Of a DNA stretch of 64,000 nucleotides, positions 1 to 10,989 are shown piece after piece (positions within the stretch are counted from its first letter, which is position 1; the number at the start of each line of letters is the position of its first letter). The notes under the pieces were generated by a model. The model made no database searches. It was not told the DNA's origin and saw nothing but the letters and a program-made list of their open reading frames with translations. The stretch is from Trichostrongylus colubriformis (taxonomy: Eukaryota > Nematoda > Chromadorea > Rhabditida > Trichostrongylidae), in assembly GCA_963978905.1 (NCBI GenBank), contig OZ022258.1:31748716-31812715 (forward strand), read 5' to 3'. The position numbers and the translations under genes are program-made.

Positions 1-258
1 GAAGGAAGAATTGAGAACCAGGATAATTTCATCTTCTCTCCGCTTAATTTTATCTTCTTCCCGTTTGCCTCATAGTGGACTGTTATGGCAAAGCATTGGA
101 TCTTTTGGACTGGGGCGTGGCATAATACCACGGGGTGTGCATTAGAGCAAATTATTGACATGGTCGCGTTTGGCACGCAATGTGATGTGTGCGAGTTAAA
201 GGATCGTCTGTAATTGGGTTCCAAAATGATTACTTTGTATTTCACCCAAAATGAAGCG

Positions 259-488
259 GGGTGTATATCACTAGGACAAAACCGTCGCGTGGCCGTGTTC
301 TGCACGCGACGGGATGGTGCGAGCTATGCGCGCCATATTGGATGGGTCTTGAAGCGATGACACTGCTCTACGCCTCATTCTATGCGTAATCGCTTCAGGA
401 CCCAACTAATGCGGCGCGCATAGCTCGCACCATATCGTCGCGTGCCGAACACGGCCACGCGACGGTTTTGTCCTAGTGATATACACCC
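259..488. mobile_element. Mutator-like MITE with 9-base target duplication
   Basis: A 230-base foldback element. It opens GGGTGTATATCACTAGG and closes with the exact inverse; the inverted arms run about 80 bases each (259-338 and 411-488) around a loop holding a shorter inverted pair. The nine bases AATGAAGCG lie immediately on both sides (250-258 and 489-497), which is the footprint of a 9-base staggered insertion as known for Mutator-type transposases. No coding capacity, so it is non-autonomous. Related termini occur at 21040-21283, 27565-27829 and 42063-43535. Confidence 0.85.
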
Positions 489-497
489 AATGAAGCG

Positions 498-3400
498 TAC
501 TACACAGCAATCGTCGCAGGACCGATTTGTGTGCCCCTAGTTCGATAGCGTCGTTTTGCACGGAGGACATCGTGACCCAAATTTTCTGTCCTGATAGCTC
601 ACACAGAAACCCTGCCGTCGAGTGTATTACTGATTACAAAGGTAATTAGTGTAATTTGGATTTCGTATAGATCACATAAGCCACGAAAAGCACGGCATTA
701 ACAAAGAAATGAAGATGGTGAGCCAAATACTTGAGGAAGTTAACCAAAAGCGAAAAAGTGAATTTTGGCTAAATAAAGTGGGGGATGGCTGTACTCTTGC
801 TCTCTACCACTTCAGGGCCATGGCTGCGGCCTGGAGCTTGTCCAGACCGAGCACATCACATTAACCCATGTTAAAAGGCATAAGGCGTGCTATCAACATG
901 CACTCCTTTGCGTCCATTTGCAATGATCACGTCTCCTCACTTCTGGATGCACAAACAATCCCTTTTGTGCTTTCAGAGATAGTGAGCGAGAGGGGACAGG
1001 GGTATCCATGATAGTTGTGCCCGAGTTCACCATGAGAGGAGTGCGCACTTTGGGTATCTCTTACACAGAGCACACCCCAGACACCAAATTCTAAGATAAA
1101 CAAAGTTCACAATCCTTTTTCCGCGTTTAAGGCGTACTTAGCATTACTGAGGCGCAATTTGGAATTTTTCACGTCTCCATGCAAAACAGTGAGGCCGAAT
1201 CAACTGGGGCATAACACCTTTTCATTTGGGCGGATTCGCCCTTGCTTCATGAGTGCTCTGCTCACCATGGACTTTGTACATCCCCATTAATTTTCCTCAA
1301 CTAGTTCCGACTAAGCACCTATTCTCCCGTGTAATCGGATATTTGCTCACTTGGATAGCACTGTCAAATAAAGCTGGTCAATCTCGCTTTTACTCACTTA
1401 TAAGTTTGAAATTAATGGATGAACACTTCTTCAGGAATATTCTTCACATGTTGCATGATAGTTGTCACTGCATCCACTGTATTCACGGTATACGTACTCA
1501 ATCTTCACTATAGAACACCAGAGACGCATGAAATGACGCCACTGGTATGAACCTGTATTTATTGATCTATAATCTTTGCTTGTTCTTGTTCGAAACCTAT
1601 GAGCAGTTTTCGATTCGTTGGGAGGGAAGGGGGGGGGGTGGCCAAATTGTACCAATCTCGAAATGTATTCATGCATTATAGATGCGTTCAGTACTACTGT
1701 ACTGGTTGCCTTGGCTTTTACGCATGAAGCGACCAGGTGTTAAGCTGACGTACGCAACACTTCCTTCTCTTTTCAACTCAAAACTCAAAAGTCACTCAGA
1801 GTCGTTGATTAGGAATATCAAGGAGAATGAGTCGAGCACATCCAGGTAAAATTTTTGCACACGAAATCCTAATGAGTACAAGTACTCTGTTTCGTCCTAT
1901 CTTATACAGTTGTTCTCGTGAAAAGAGATTCATGTTTAGATCGAACTCTCTCGATATAGAGCGACGTCTTCATCAGTTTATGTCCTCATCGGGGCTGGTG
2001 AATGGAATTCCTCCATCAACAGCCGTTCTTCAGTCACAGGTTACTGTAATTACTCCATAAGGTCTTGCTTGCTTCATAGCTCGCTCGACTTGTGATGTTG
2101 GGGTGTGTGCAGATATGACATCGAATGGCGTGGCCGCCCGCGGCGAGCGGCGCTGCGGGTGCAAGTGCCAGTGGCAGGGCATGGCATTGTGTTCCCTATC
2201 GTGGCAATTTTGGCGCTAACGGTTGAGTAGCTTGATTAGCGGGTAATAGCTAAGCCTTGCTTTGGCTGTAGACCCATTAGCACCATTTCCCTTAGTGATG
2301 GAGGGAACGCGAACCCGTCATTTATGAGAATTAATGGAAGAGAGTTCTGTGACCACATTCATGCCTTGCGACCAGGGTCACGCCTCCGTTGAGGAATCCT
2401 CAACGGGGGGAGGGTCGTATTTGGTCCGCTAGGAAGGGGGGGGGGTCGTAATCGTTTAGGTAGGCATTGATCAACAGAATTTCTAAGGCTGAGGATCTAA
2501 AGTGTAAGGAGAGAAATGATAAAACTGACTAACTAGGTTTGAACCCGAAGCTAATTTAGCCTAATCATCAAAACCTGGAAACCTCATGCATGGCGCGATC
2601 CACAACGAAGCCACCAATGCCAATAACCCTTTCATTGGTCCGCCGGCACCGAAACCATGTACAGAGACACCTCCGAAATTCACCGATTAACCATGGAAAG
2701 CGATATCTATCAACGGGTACCACCGTGGATGGACACTCCAGAAACAATGGGATGAAAACAAAAATTAGCTGATATGGACTTCTTCCATATCTTACTACGA
2801 TCGCAAGTACGTAATCTAGTGTTGGCGGCCACTATGCGGACCGGAAAAACGTTTGTATTCATTGAGAAAGTGGATGAAATTCCCATGCATGGCGCATCCA
2901 ACAGAAAAGCTGACCGACGCTTCTCGCCTTCCCACTAGGCCTCCGAGAGCGAAGGATGCATACTGGAAAAATTTCAGTAACAATGAATCGATTTTCGGGA
3001 AGATTCGTGGGAAGATCTCGCAAATCCGACGAAAAAAAAGCTTTCCTTAACTGGCTTTTTTCCGCTTCGTTTTGAAGATATGGCATAGCTCAGGTAGTCA
3101 TTTGAAAGCGACAACCTAGCAGACCTCGCCTCACCAAAACGAACTCATATGGTTAAGTTTGAAGGAAGTTATGGCCATTTGAATAAAACACTTCGAAATT
3201 TTCCTCATCTAATCCTTATCTGGAAACCCATATCGAGAACTAAGCAACCATTAGGGGAAGCAAGCGGCCAAATGATAGGTCTAAGGGAGTTATTAGGAAG
3301 TTCACAGCTGTTTGAAAGATGGGCTCTAGGTAAAGTTGAAAGTATTTTGAAAATGTCGGGATTTAGTATGGGGGAGATAACGCGCTCCATTCAGATCGCG

Positions 3401-3520
3401 ACGCAGCCGCACCTATTCTTTTCGCGCATTATTGTCGGCGATTCGTTCCTCTTTTTGTTTCCTTGTTGTTTTATAATGTTCTCTCGGTGTTAAGGGACTT
3501 AGGGTGGAAAAAGTAGTATG
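498..3520. other. Stretch without recognised genes
   Basis: I see no convincing exon, RNA gene or complete element here. Open frames are short and lack domain motifs. The only repeat I can connect is a partial copy of the GGGGTGTGTG element near 2093-2190. G-runs occur near 1630 and 2440. It may be intergenic sequence, old repeats, or introns of the receptor gene whose last exon is at 15765. Confidence 0.5.
2093..2190. repeat. Partial copy of the 27565-27829 TIR element
   Basis: Starts with GGGGTGTGTGCA and continues through a GGCCGCCCGC segment and a CAGTGGCAGGGCATGGCAT segment. These match, in inverse orientation, the right half of the element at 27565-27829. The opposite terminus is absent, so this is a truncated copy. 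Confidence 0.6.
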
Positions 3521-3575
3521 CTGCGCTCTATCCATAGCGTTAGAGACGGTCTCTAACGCTATGGATAGAGCGCAG
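3521..3575. repeat. Perfect 27-base hairpin
   Basis: CTGCGCTCTATCCATAGCGT... runs 27 bases, then a single G, then its exact inverse. No related sequence was noticed elsewhere in the window. A perfect inverted repeat with a one-base spacer in otherwise unremarkable sequence suggests a recent hairpin-forming duplication or the core of a small foldback element. Confidence 0.85.
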
Positions 3576-4447
3576 ATAGGCCGTAGCACTGGCCGAATTG
3601 GGTTCAAATTTTGCAATTAAATGATTTTGATGGGGCGAATTCGAGTTTTTTATCATCCTGGTGTTAGCCTAAGTCGGAAGGAAGGAGATTCCCTTTGCGT
3701 AGAACTAGGCGAACACGCGCAAGTGATTGTTTACTCCAGTTGAAGCAAATTTCTTGTAATATACCAATAAAAAATATTTCGTTCATTATTTATTGCATTT
3801 ATTTATTATTTATTGCAAAATAAAAACTAACAGTAACATAAGTGAAAGGGAGGTCGTATTGAGGCCCTTTTTTTTTTGGGGGGGGGGTCGTATTTGTTGA
3901 AAATTTTCCTCATCTGGACGCTTGACCCTGCTTGCGACACCGGCGTGGACCGCACTGTCGACGCAGGCACTGTTGCGACGCATTCTATTTATAACGCTTG
4001 ACCGAGCTACACTACCGTAAGATGATCGTGAAGAGAGTTCGCGTGAATCTGTGGTGATATTCGTAGTTTGGCAAAAATCTCGGCTCAGTGCCGAACTGCG
4101 GCAATTTTGACGTGGGTATCGCCACGATTATCATTCTGTGCGGTCGAGCGTTTAAACAGAGCGCGTCGCAACACTGCCGCATTCGACGCCGATGTGGGGA
4201 TGCGTTTGCAAGCGTACTAAAATAAATTATCCCTCTCGGCGCTTTTAGCAGCTTATGTGACTTCCTTTCCTGCAGGAATTTGAAAGTATCTCTATTCTTT
4301 CAAATTTTCGATCGTTATCCTACATTTGCATGAGTTTTCACCTCAAACTCTGATGTACTCACTACCCACCACTCCACCGTTTGATCAGTTCAAAAGATCA
4401 TCTGGCCCTCTATCCGTCCAAGTGGGTGCACGAGAAATCATGAAGAA

Positions 4448-5046
4448 ACTGGCCATTCGGAATGGGATACGTATTGTCTAACGTATTTTCGGATCCTGTT
4501 CTCGAACTCACATTCCAAATTTGCAGAACGATTCTCTGAGCGGAGTTATGGAGGTTTTTTTGAAAAAACAGTGCTATTGTATGGTATGTTTGAACGCCCG
4601 TAGCACGCAATCCAGAAGTTTTCGCGCAGAACCGGTGCAGTTTTCGTGTTCAGGGGACCAAACTGCCCCACAGGACATGTTTATAGCCAATTCGAGGCCT
4701 ACCGGGTAGGCCAAGAATTTTTCCGAAATTTGGTCATTCTTGGTAGGCCAACAATTTTTTCCAAAATTTGGTCAAATCCTCGAATTGGCTGAAAACATGC
4801 CGAATGAAGTAGTTTGCTTCCCTAAACTCGAAAATTGCACTGGTTTTGCACGAGAACGTCTGGCCCGCGTGCTACGTGCTTCCAAACCTACCATATAATA
4901 GTTTTGTTTTTTTTTTCTAGAAAAACCTCCATAAGTCCGCTCAAAGAATCGTTCTGCACATTTGGAATGCAGGTTCGAGATCAGCGTCTGAAAATACGTC
5001 GGAGCATATGTGTGCCATTCCGAACGACCTACGACCTCGGGTCCTT
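4448..5046. repeat. Foldback repeat family F1, complete copy
   Basis: About 600 bases with imperfect inverted arms: about 4448-4615 pairs with about 4868-5046. Key shared words are CCATTCGGAATGGG, ATTCCAAATTTGCAG and CGATTCTCTGAGCGGAGTTA. Members of the same family occur at about 44480-44650, 46570-46865 and 51660-51810. No transposase motif is visible. The ends are not sharp enough to name a target duplication. Confidence 0.7.
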
Positions 5047-5187
5047 CCCTTATTAGCACTAGATGGCGTGAATGGGGTATGCCCGTAAAATACCATTAGG
5101 AGAGTAGCATGATAACACCACTAGGAGAGTAGCTTTTTGAGAATTCGCTATCAAACGCCGTTATTTTCCTTAGCCGTCTTCTCACAA

Positions 5188-5255
5188 AAAAATAGTTAGG
5201 TTCGGCAGGTATTAGATTTTGACAAATCTAATACCTGCCGAACCTAACTATTTTT
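5188..5255. repeat. Perfect 32-base hairpin
   Basis: Arms of 32 bases (5188-5219 and 5224-5255; core TTAGGTTCGGCAGGTATTAG) separated by four bases. It lies just upstream of a PLE fragment and looks like a small foldback insertion. Confidence 0.8.
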
Positions 5256-5585
5256 ACTTGCTTTCCCTCGTTTTTTCTTATATTGTGGGGCAGCACAATG
5301 TTGAAGCGTGCCATATGATCACGTCTGTTTTCTGCCGTATAGGTTTGTTATGATGGAATATTTATTAAGTCTGACGTTTCGGCGAATTCGTCATTTTCAA
5401 AGCTCTGAATGCATTTCGCCGATCACTACCACTTATCCTGCGCACGGCTTGCAATTTGGTACAGCTCAGACCTAAGAAACGTAAACGAGGTCGAAATTCA
5501 GACATCGACTGCTCACCAGCGCTAGCTCAATTTAGACAATACGAAGAAGCGGCGAGACTCCTCGGTCATGCATTGCTGCAGCGTT

Positions 5586-5822
5586 TCAACAATATGCGCA
5601 CTCACAACACGTTGCCTTCTCACTGTCACAGCTCAAATAGTGGAATGTAAGGTAAGAAATCTTCAGATATTGAGGTGTTTTGACCCACTCATTCCTAAGG
5701 TCCATGCGCGGTCCGAGGCACTTTATCCACAAGGCCTCGAGAGTTTTTCTGGGGCCGATATCATTTTCATAGGCCAGTATGGCACATTTAACGTCGAAAT
5801 CGTAACAGGCATGAATAAGCAA
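5586..5822 (-). pseudogene. PLE fragment: C-terminal end of GIY-YIG ORF
   Basis: The minus-strand frame contains DFDVKCAIL followed by PRKTLEALWIK and a GPRMDLRNEW segment. It aligns residue by residue with the C-terminal part of the GIY-YIG endonuclease ORF of the nearly intact Penelope-like element at 37892-41450 (DFDVKCSIL, ARKVLEAFWIS, NPRMNNRNEC). Only this end is kept; the catalytic GIY and YIG part is missing. The sequence is strongly diverged, so it belongs to a different and older PLE lineage. Terminal-repeat-like words (GACGTTTCGGCGAATTCGTC) lie at about 5371-5393, where the element's 3' side would be. Confidence 0.7.
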
Positions 5823-6021
5823 GCATAGAAAGCAGTGGCTTCCTCAAATAGGGACCATCGTTTTAGTCAACGCAAAAGATCAGTCCAGCTATGCAGTCTG
5901 CAAGGGGTTAGTGATCGCTGAGGGCACAAACACGGCCTTAAATTCCGAAATTCCGAGATTGCTGAAGCGCTACTTTATTTAAGCGCGAAAAGCACAATAA
6001 TACAACAAGATATCAATGTAA

Positions 6022-8300
6022 ATGGTTGAAGAAAATCCGGGAAGGAGATCGCGCGAAGAAATGAGCCTCACAGCTAGAGATGGAAGTGGAGACTTCGTGG
6101 TACTACCTCAATTTTTAGAGAAGGTAATCACAGAACTCCGTCTAGCAGATGCGACCGTTTATCGCCTATCGACAGAAATAGCCTTCCACCTACAAATTCA
6201 CAAGATGTACTGGTCATGGATGAAAATAAGCAAGTTTACAAGACTTGATGACAGATTTATCAGGATGCTCAAGCTGGGAATCCCTACATTTTCAGTCTTC
6301 AGTAGCCTAATTAACTCCCAAGGACATGATTAGACCAATAATAAGGTGTGTGAATGGAGCAACCAATCGCATTTTGTGGTTTCTCGACAGGATTGTCGGG
6401 CCTCATTCATATATTAGGTTGATCGGAAAGTTTTGATAGGGTTGAGATTTTTTTTATTACTCAGCATGTAGTGCAGGCTAATCAACAATATAATAACCAT
6501 CGTTAGTTATAACATTGTCCCACCTAAAGAGCAGGTCAGCGATTTTCTTCTCCCAGAATTAGGAGGATTAGGAGTCAAAGAAGTCACCGACCACTTGTTC
6601 AAAGTGACGAATTTTTTTTGCTAGGAAAGCCTTAGGGGGCCGGAACAAGTGGTAATCTGAGAGGGCAGTATCAGGTGAATAGGGTGCATGTGGAACCGGG
6701 TCCCAACCTAGCTCCTCCAATTTTGCACGGCTCTCTTTACCCATATGAGGGACTCGTGCAAAATTGGAAGAGCTTGGCTGGGACAAGGTTCCACATCCGT
6801 CCTATTCCCCTGATGTTATCCCTTCAGATTACCACTTGCTCCGGCCCCCTAAGGCTTTCTTAGCAACGAAAAAATTCGTCAACAATGACCACTTTGGACA
6901 AGTGGTCGGTGACTTCTTTGACCCTAATCCTCCTAATTCTGGGAGAAGAGAATCGCCGACCTGCCCGTTGGGTGGGACAATGTTATAACTAACTATGTTT
7001 ATTATATTGTTGATTAGCCTGCATTACTTGCTGAGTTGTAAAATAAAATAGAAAAAAAATCTCAACCCTATCAAAACTTTCCGATCAACCTAATACCATC
7101 ACATTTATCGAATACGGGACATTTTTTGGTATCGTCTAGGCCGCTTTCATATCTGCGCAACGACGCCGTCGCTGCCGCTGCCGACGTCAAGTTGCTCTCT
7201 CGCCGCCGGTGTCGGTCTTAGGTTCCTGCAGATTTTGACACACTGTGTTATATAGACGTTTGACTTGTCGGTGCTTTGTACCAACGTTAGCAACAGTGAT
7301 GCTTTGCAAGCGGTTTCAGAATTGCTTGATGAGCATGCACGAAGTATAATGAACTTAGGGTAAGCAAGGTACGAGTAATGGTTCCTATCAGAGCGCGTCC
7401 CAACTGCAATATTTTCAGATGGTCAGGGAGATTTTGCACAAGTTAGAGGACTGGCTATGAGGCAACGGCTAGCACCAGCTCACGCTACCTGCCTTACGAG
7501 TAAAATTGAACGTACTATGATAACGCGTTGGCCCATACATATACTGCCGTTACATTGACGACTCGCTGTAACATTAATTTAATCAGGAATGAATATTTGC
7601 TCAGCATTCTTAACACAGTCGCATTGCATCGAGTTGAGTCGTGAGATCTCTCGCGAAGGCCAGCTCCTTAGCCTGAAGACTCAGATGAAAGTATTGGGTG
7701 GCACCTGTGATATGAAATCTTATAGAGAAGAAAGATCCAGAAATATTATTCTTCATGCGTTATAAATCGAGTAGCTAATTTCAACGACTGTGCGGCTCGG
7801 CGGGACAATAGACGAGGCAGATAGAAACCTTTTCCATACAGGGTTAAGAAAAGATATATTTTCAACTACCGTTCATCTCAAATCACCACCACGGCCAGAC
7901 AGCAGTGCTTAAAAGAGTGTATCTGGCTAATGATGTCGTATTGATATGCACACATGAGGTAACATCAATCATCAAATGGTCAGAAACCACATCTATGATC
8001 GAATTTGAGTTGAGGAGAACTGGGTGATCTGCCCGTTTGTAAAAGTAGGAGACGTGCGCAAAGGCGAGTCACTTATCAACTACAGTCTCCAACGTGTAAT
8101 ACCTTATACATCGTGAAAGCTGAGAGGCTCCTAAGCGTGCGCCTAAGTGAACTTCTAGCTATCAAAAGAGGGGGGAGTGTAGTCCCATCGTAAACACAGC
8201 AAGGAAGATCGTGCTGGTTGTGAATTCGACGTTGTGAGTGCATCTCAAAAATTGACGATTTCTTGCCCTACATTCCACTCTGATAGTGAGAACGTAACGC
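6022..8300 (+). pseudogene. Decayed Penelope-like reverse transcriptase
   Basis: Pieces of a PLE reverse transcriptase in several frames. At 6050-6330 the frame reads GDFVVLPQFLEKVITELRLA then ATVYRL, matching GEFVVMPQTLDREITNLHLA of the nearly intact copy. At 7262-7340 it reads LCTNVSNSDALQAVSELLDE, matching LYTNVQNDQALQALSEMLDS. At 7400-7490 a segment equivalent to IFRWSG...RGLAMGQRLAPV can be read with frameshifts. A 680-base foldback element (6414-7093) splits the RT. Many stops and frameshifts make it a pseudogene. The 3' limit near 8300 is a guess. Confidence 0.7.
6414..7093. mobile_element. Foldback mariner derivative, copy 1 (680 bases)
   Basis: Terminal inverted repeat TTAGGTTGATCGGAAAGTTT with TA on both sides (6412-6413 and 7094-7095). 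The whole element is a palindrome centred near 6750. Both arms encode, facing outward, the C-terminal end of a mariner transposase: the left arm (minus) has LGWDPVPHAPYSPD then SDYHLFRPPKAFLAKK, the right arm (plus) LGWDKVPHPSYSPD then SDYHLLRPPKAF. The SDYH aspartate is the last residue of the DD34D triad; the N-terminal half and the HD.AR.H motif are missing. It sits inside a PLE pseudogene. Copy 2 at 47214-47893 has the same length. Confidence 0.85.
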
Positions 8301-9810
8301 GTTGCAAAAACGCATGTTGTTGTTGAAATGCTTTAGCGATGCATGACCGTGTAGTCTCACTTGCTCCATTGTAATATAGTCGGAGTTGCGCAAGCGCTAA
8401 ATGCTGGTAGAACCAAGGTGAGAGTCCGATGACATTTTTTTACCTCGTTTACGTTTCTTACATAGACATCCACGTGCTGCACTCCACTAAAAATTGTCCT
8501 TATATTATTGTGTTGATGTGATATAGCGGTTCAGCTGCTTGGAACTCTATCGAAAGCCTGTGACTTGTTGCATATACCACAAGCAAATTAAGGGGCTCTA
8601 GGAACGGCATTACCAAAGTAACCACCGCGAACTTGATCGAAGTTTGTTGGAACTGTGAGATGTTCGTATGCTGATAAGCAACTCTGAAGGGTCCACTAAT
8701 TTCCCATATCGCTTATGATTTTCTTCCTTCCTCATAAATCACTTGATTTTCTTCACGCGGTCACGTACCAGAAATGGGACAGTGGAGAGAAAAGTTAGTG
8801 GAATATAGTTGTGTTTTCATACAATAACAATTTGGAAAGTCCGCATACTTTTCGCACGCTGCATGGATTTCACTATTCTGTTTGAAAGCATCGGCAATGG
8901 GCTCGCGCAATTCAGTTGAATAGTGAAACTAATGCCCATGAGAGGCGAATGAAGACGTTTCAATAGTGTACGTCAAAATTTGTCTTGTATGAATAGATCT
9001 TCAGATCATTCGGTACCGAATGAAATTTGGTGTTACAGATTTCTGCTCCTCTCGACCTTGGACAGCAAGCAACACTGCTAATTCTACAACGGATTTATCA
9101 CGAGCTAAAGGTGAGACCATATCTCCCGAATATCTTTGGAAAGATAGCATGTTCGACAAAGAATGCGCTAGAACGCTAGATATATCTTCAACTACCGTTC
9201 GTCTCAAATCACCTTTCGCAAGAAACCTCATTACAGTATATCTCATACTAACGGGAATGGAATGGTGCTGCAATTGATAGGTCATCCCATACACGCCTGT
9301 ATAAACATCTACAGGGCTGTAAGGAAAATTAAGCAAGCTAGGGTCTCTGATTCGACTTCAATCCGAAGCACATGCATCTAGTAACCTCCTATAGCGGAAG
9401 TCTGCATCTCAAATTTTCAGTGAGTTGGGTGATATAGGGCTCTCCGAGAGTACTATTGCAGCATGGATGCGGAGACCTAATGAAGAAATAAGAGAAACAG
9501 GTGCGGAAATCTAATAAAGGGACGAGAGAAACAGGTGCGCCTGAAATCATGCAACTGAAATGAAACTTTGTGTGACGTAGCGCAGTGATAGGAGCATTGG
9601 CGAGCTTCTGCCGGAATCAAACGTTCCTCATTCAACCGTATGCCGAATTGTGCCCAAAGAATTGAGAGTCGTTTGGAGGGGGCATTGTGTTTACATCTTC
9701 TTGGAGATACACAAGTCCAGGATACAGTTGATACCTAGAGCAGTGGTGTACTGCGCAGCCGACATCATGCACGATTGTTAATACAGTACCAATTGCTGCT
9801 CATCCAATTT
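8300..9810. other. Stretch without recognised genes
   Basis: No domain-bearing ORF, RNA gene or element terminus could be recognised. A short imperfect tandem duplication (GAAACAGGTGCG twice) lies at about 9490-9540. Confidence 0.4.
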
Positions 9811-10350
9811 AAAGGCAGCACTAGGGAAAACCCGGACGAAAAGTAAAAGAATTAGTGAATCTGAAAATTGTGATGCCTAGTAACAGGACAGTGGAAAAAA
9901 CGGATGGAAATGGCCGAAAACCCGAGAAACAGGACCCCTCCCTCGTTGGTCTTCAACGCGGACGATCTTTCCATCAAGAAGCGGATACTCCGAACGAAAT
10001 TTCCATTGGCATGGTGCCGCCACGTAAACACAAGGAATGTTCGGAAATACGACAGCATCTTTTTCCTGGGGTGGGCTCCGGGCTAGAACTGCGGAAGCGC
10101 GCTGCAATACCTTCGATCTCACTTTATATCCTTGGCCGCTGTCATCGTAGCCAACCAGGCATCACGTCGCTTTGAGGCGAGGTCGATCATCCAAAGGCGT
10201 CAGCTTTTACCCGTTGCGCCGTTTCTACGCTCGGAGGCGCACTTTTTCAAAAGGATTTTGCCACAGATAGCCTTCTGAGGCTCATAGTTCCCATGTAAGT
10301 AACTCCTTTCGCGGACTTCTCAATTCACATCACCCCTAATGCTGTCTTCA
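9811..10350. mobile_element. TIR element family F2, copy 1
   Basis: About 540 bases opening AAAGGCAGCACTAGGG and closing CCCCTAATGCTGTCTTC, an inverse with few mismatches. A second copy of similar length and high similarity is at about 44872-45416, including the shared words ATGCCTAGTAACAGGA and GTGGAAAAAACGGATGGAAA. No transposase is visible, so it is a non-autonomous DNA transposon. TTTAA or TTAA at the borders of copy 2 hints at a short duplication but is not decisive. Confidence 0.7.
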
Positions 10351-10989
10351 AGGAGAATTGGGCATGTTCGAATAACATGAGCTATTATTCATCGCTGCAA
10401 ATGCACTACCGCTCACTATCTCTGCAAATGCAATACCGCCCACATTTTTTGAAGAAGGGACGACTGGCGACGGATTAATCAACGCAAACCGTCGCACCGT
10501 AACTTCGTCTAAAGTAGGTAAAATGATGGGAATTCGAAAGATCTGAAATCGTTTCGATGCGAGGAGTTCAACAACCTATGAAACATTGAATTTGAATAAA
10601 TAGATCACCTGCTTCTCGGTGAAAGCTGCGAAGATTCCCTGTTTCACCCTTGAGCAAGACTCCGATTTTTTTTTGGGCCTATACTCACAAGTTCAATTGC
10701 TGCTCGCCCATGCTCGGCACAAACATCATTTTTGAGTGAATTACCTTTATACTTCAAGACACTTTTCAGCAAGAGCTTTTCACAACATTTATGAAAGTTT
10801 TTAAACTTATTCCATGAGAATTGATCGAGTTATTGAAAAAAATCGCCCTGTATCACAGACTACTAGTTCCATACTGCAGCCATGTTGACTTCCGAGTTAC
10901 AGGTGCTTACTTCCGCTTCTTCCATGATGGAGCTTCGAACATCAGTGTACGGTGTTAATCAAAATTTTCTCCGTTATGCCAACCATGTT

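Noticed and set aside
3149..3493. Plus-strand 114-codon open frame
   Set aside because: Repetitive-looking but no domain recognised, no partner exons and no element borders; not called.
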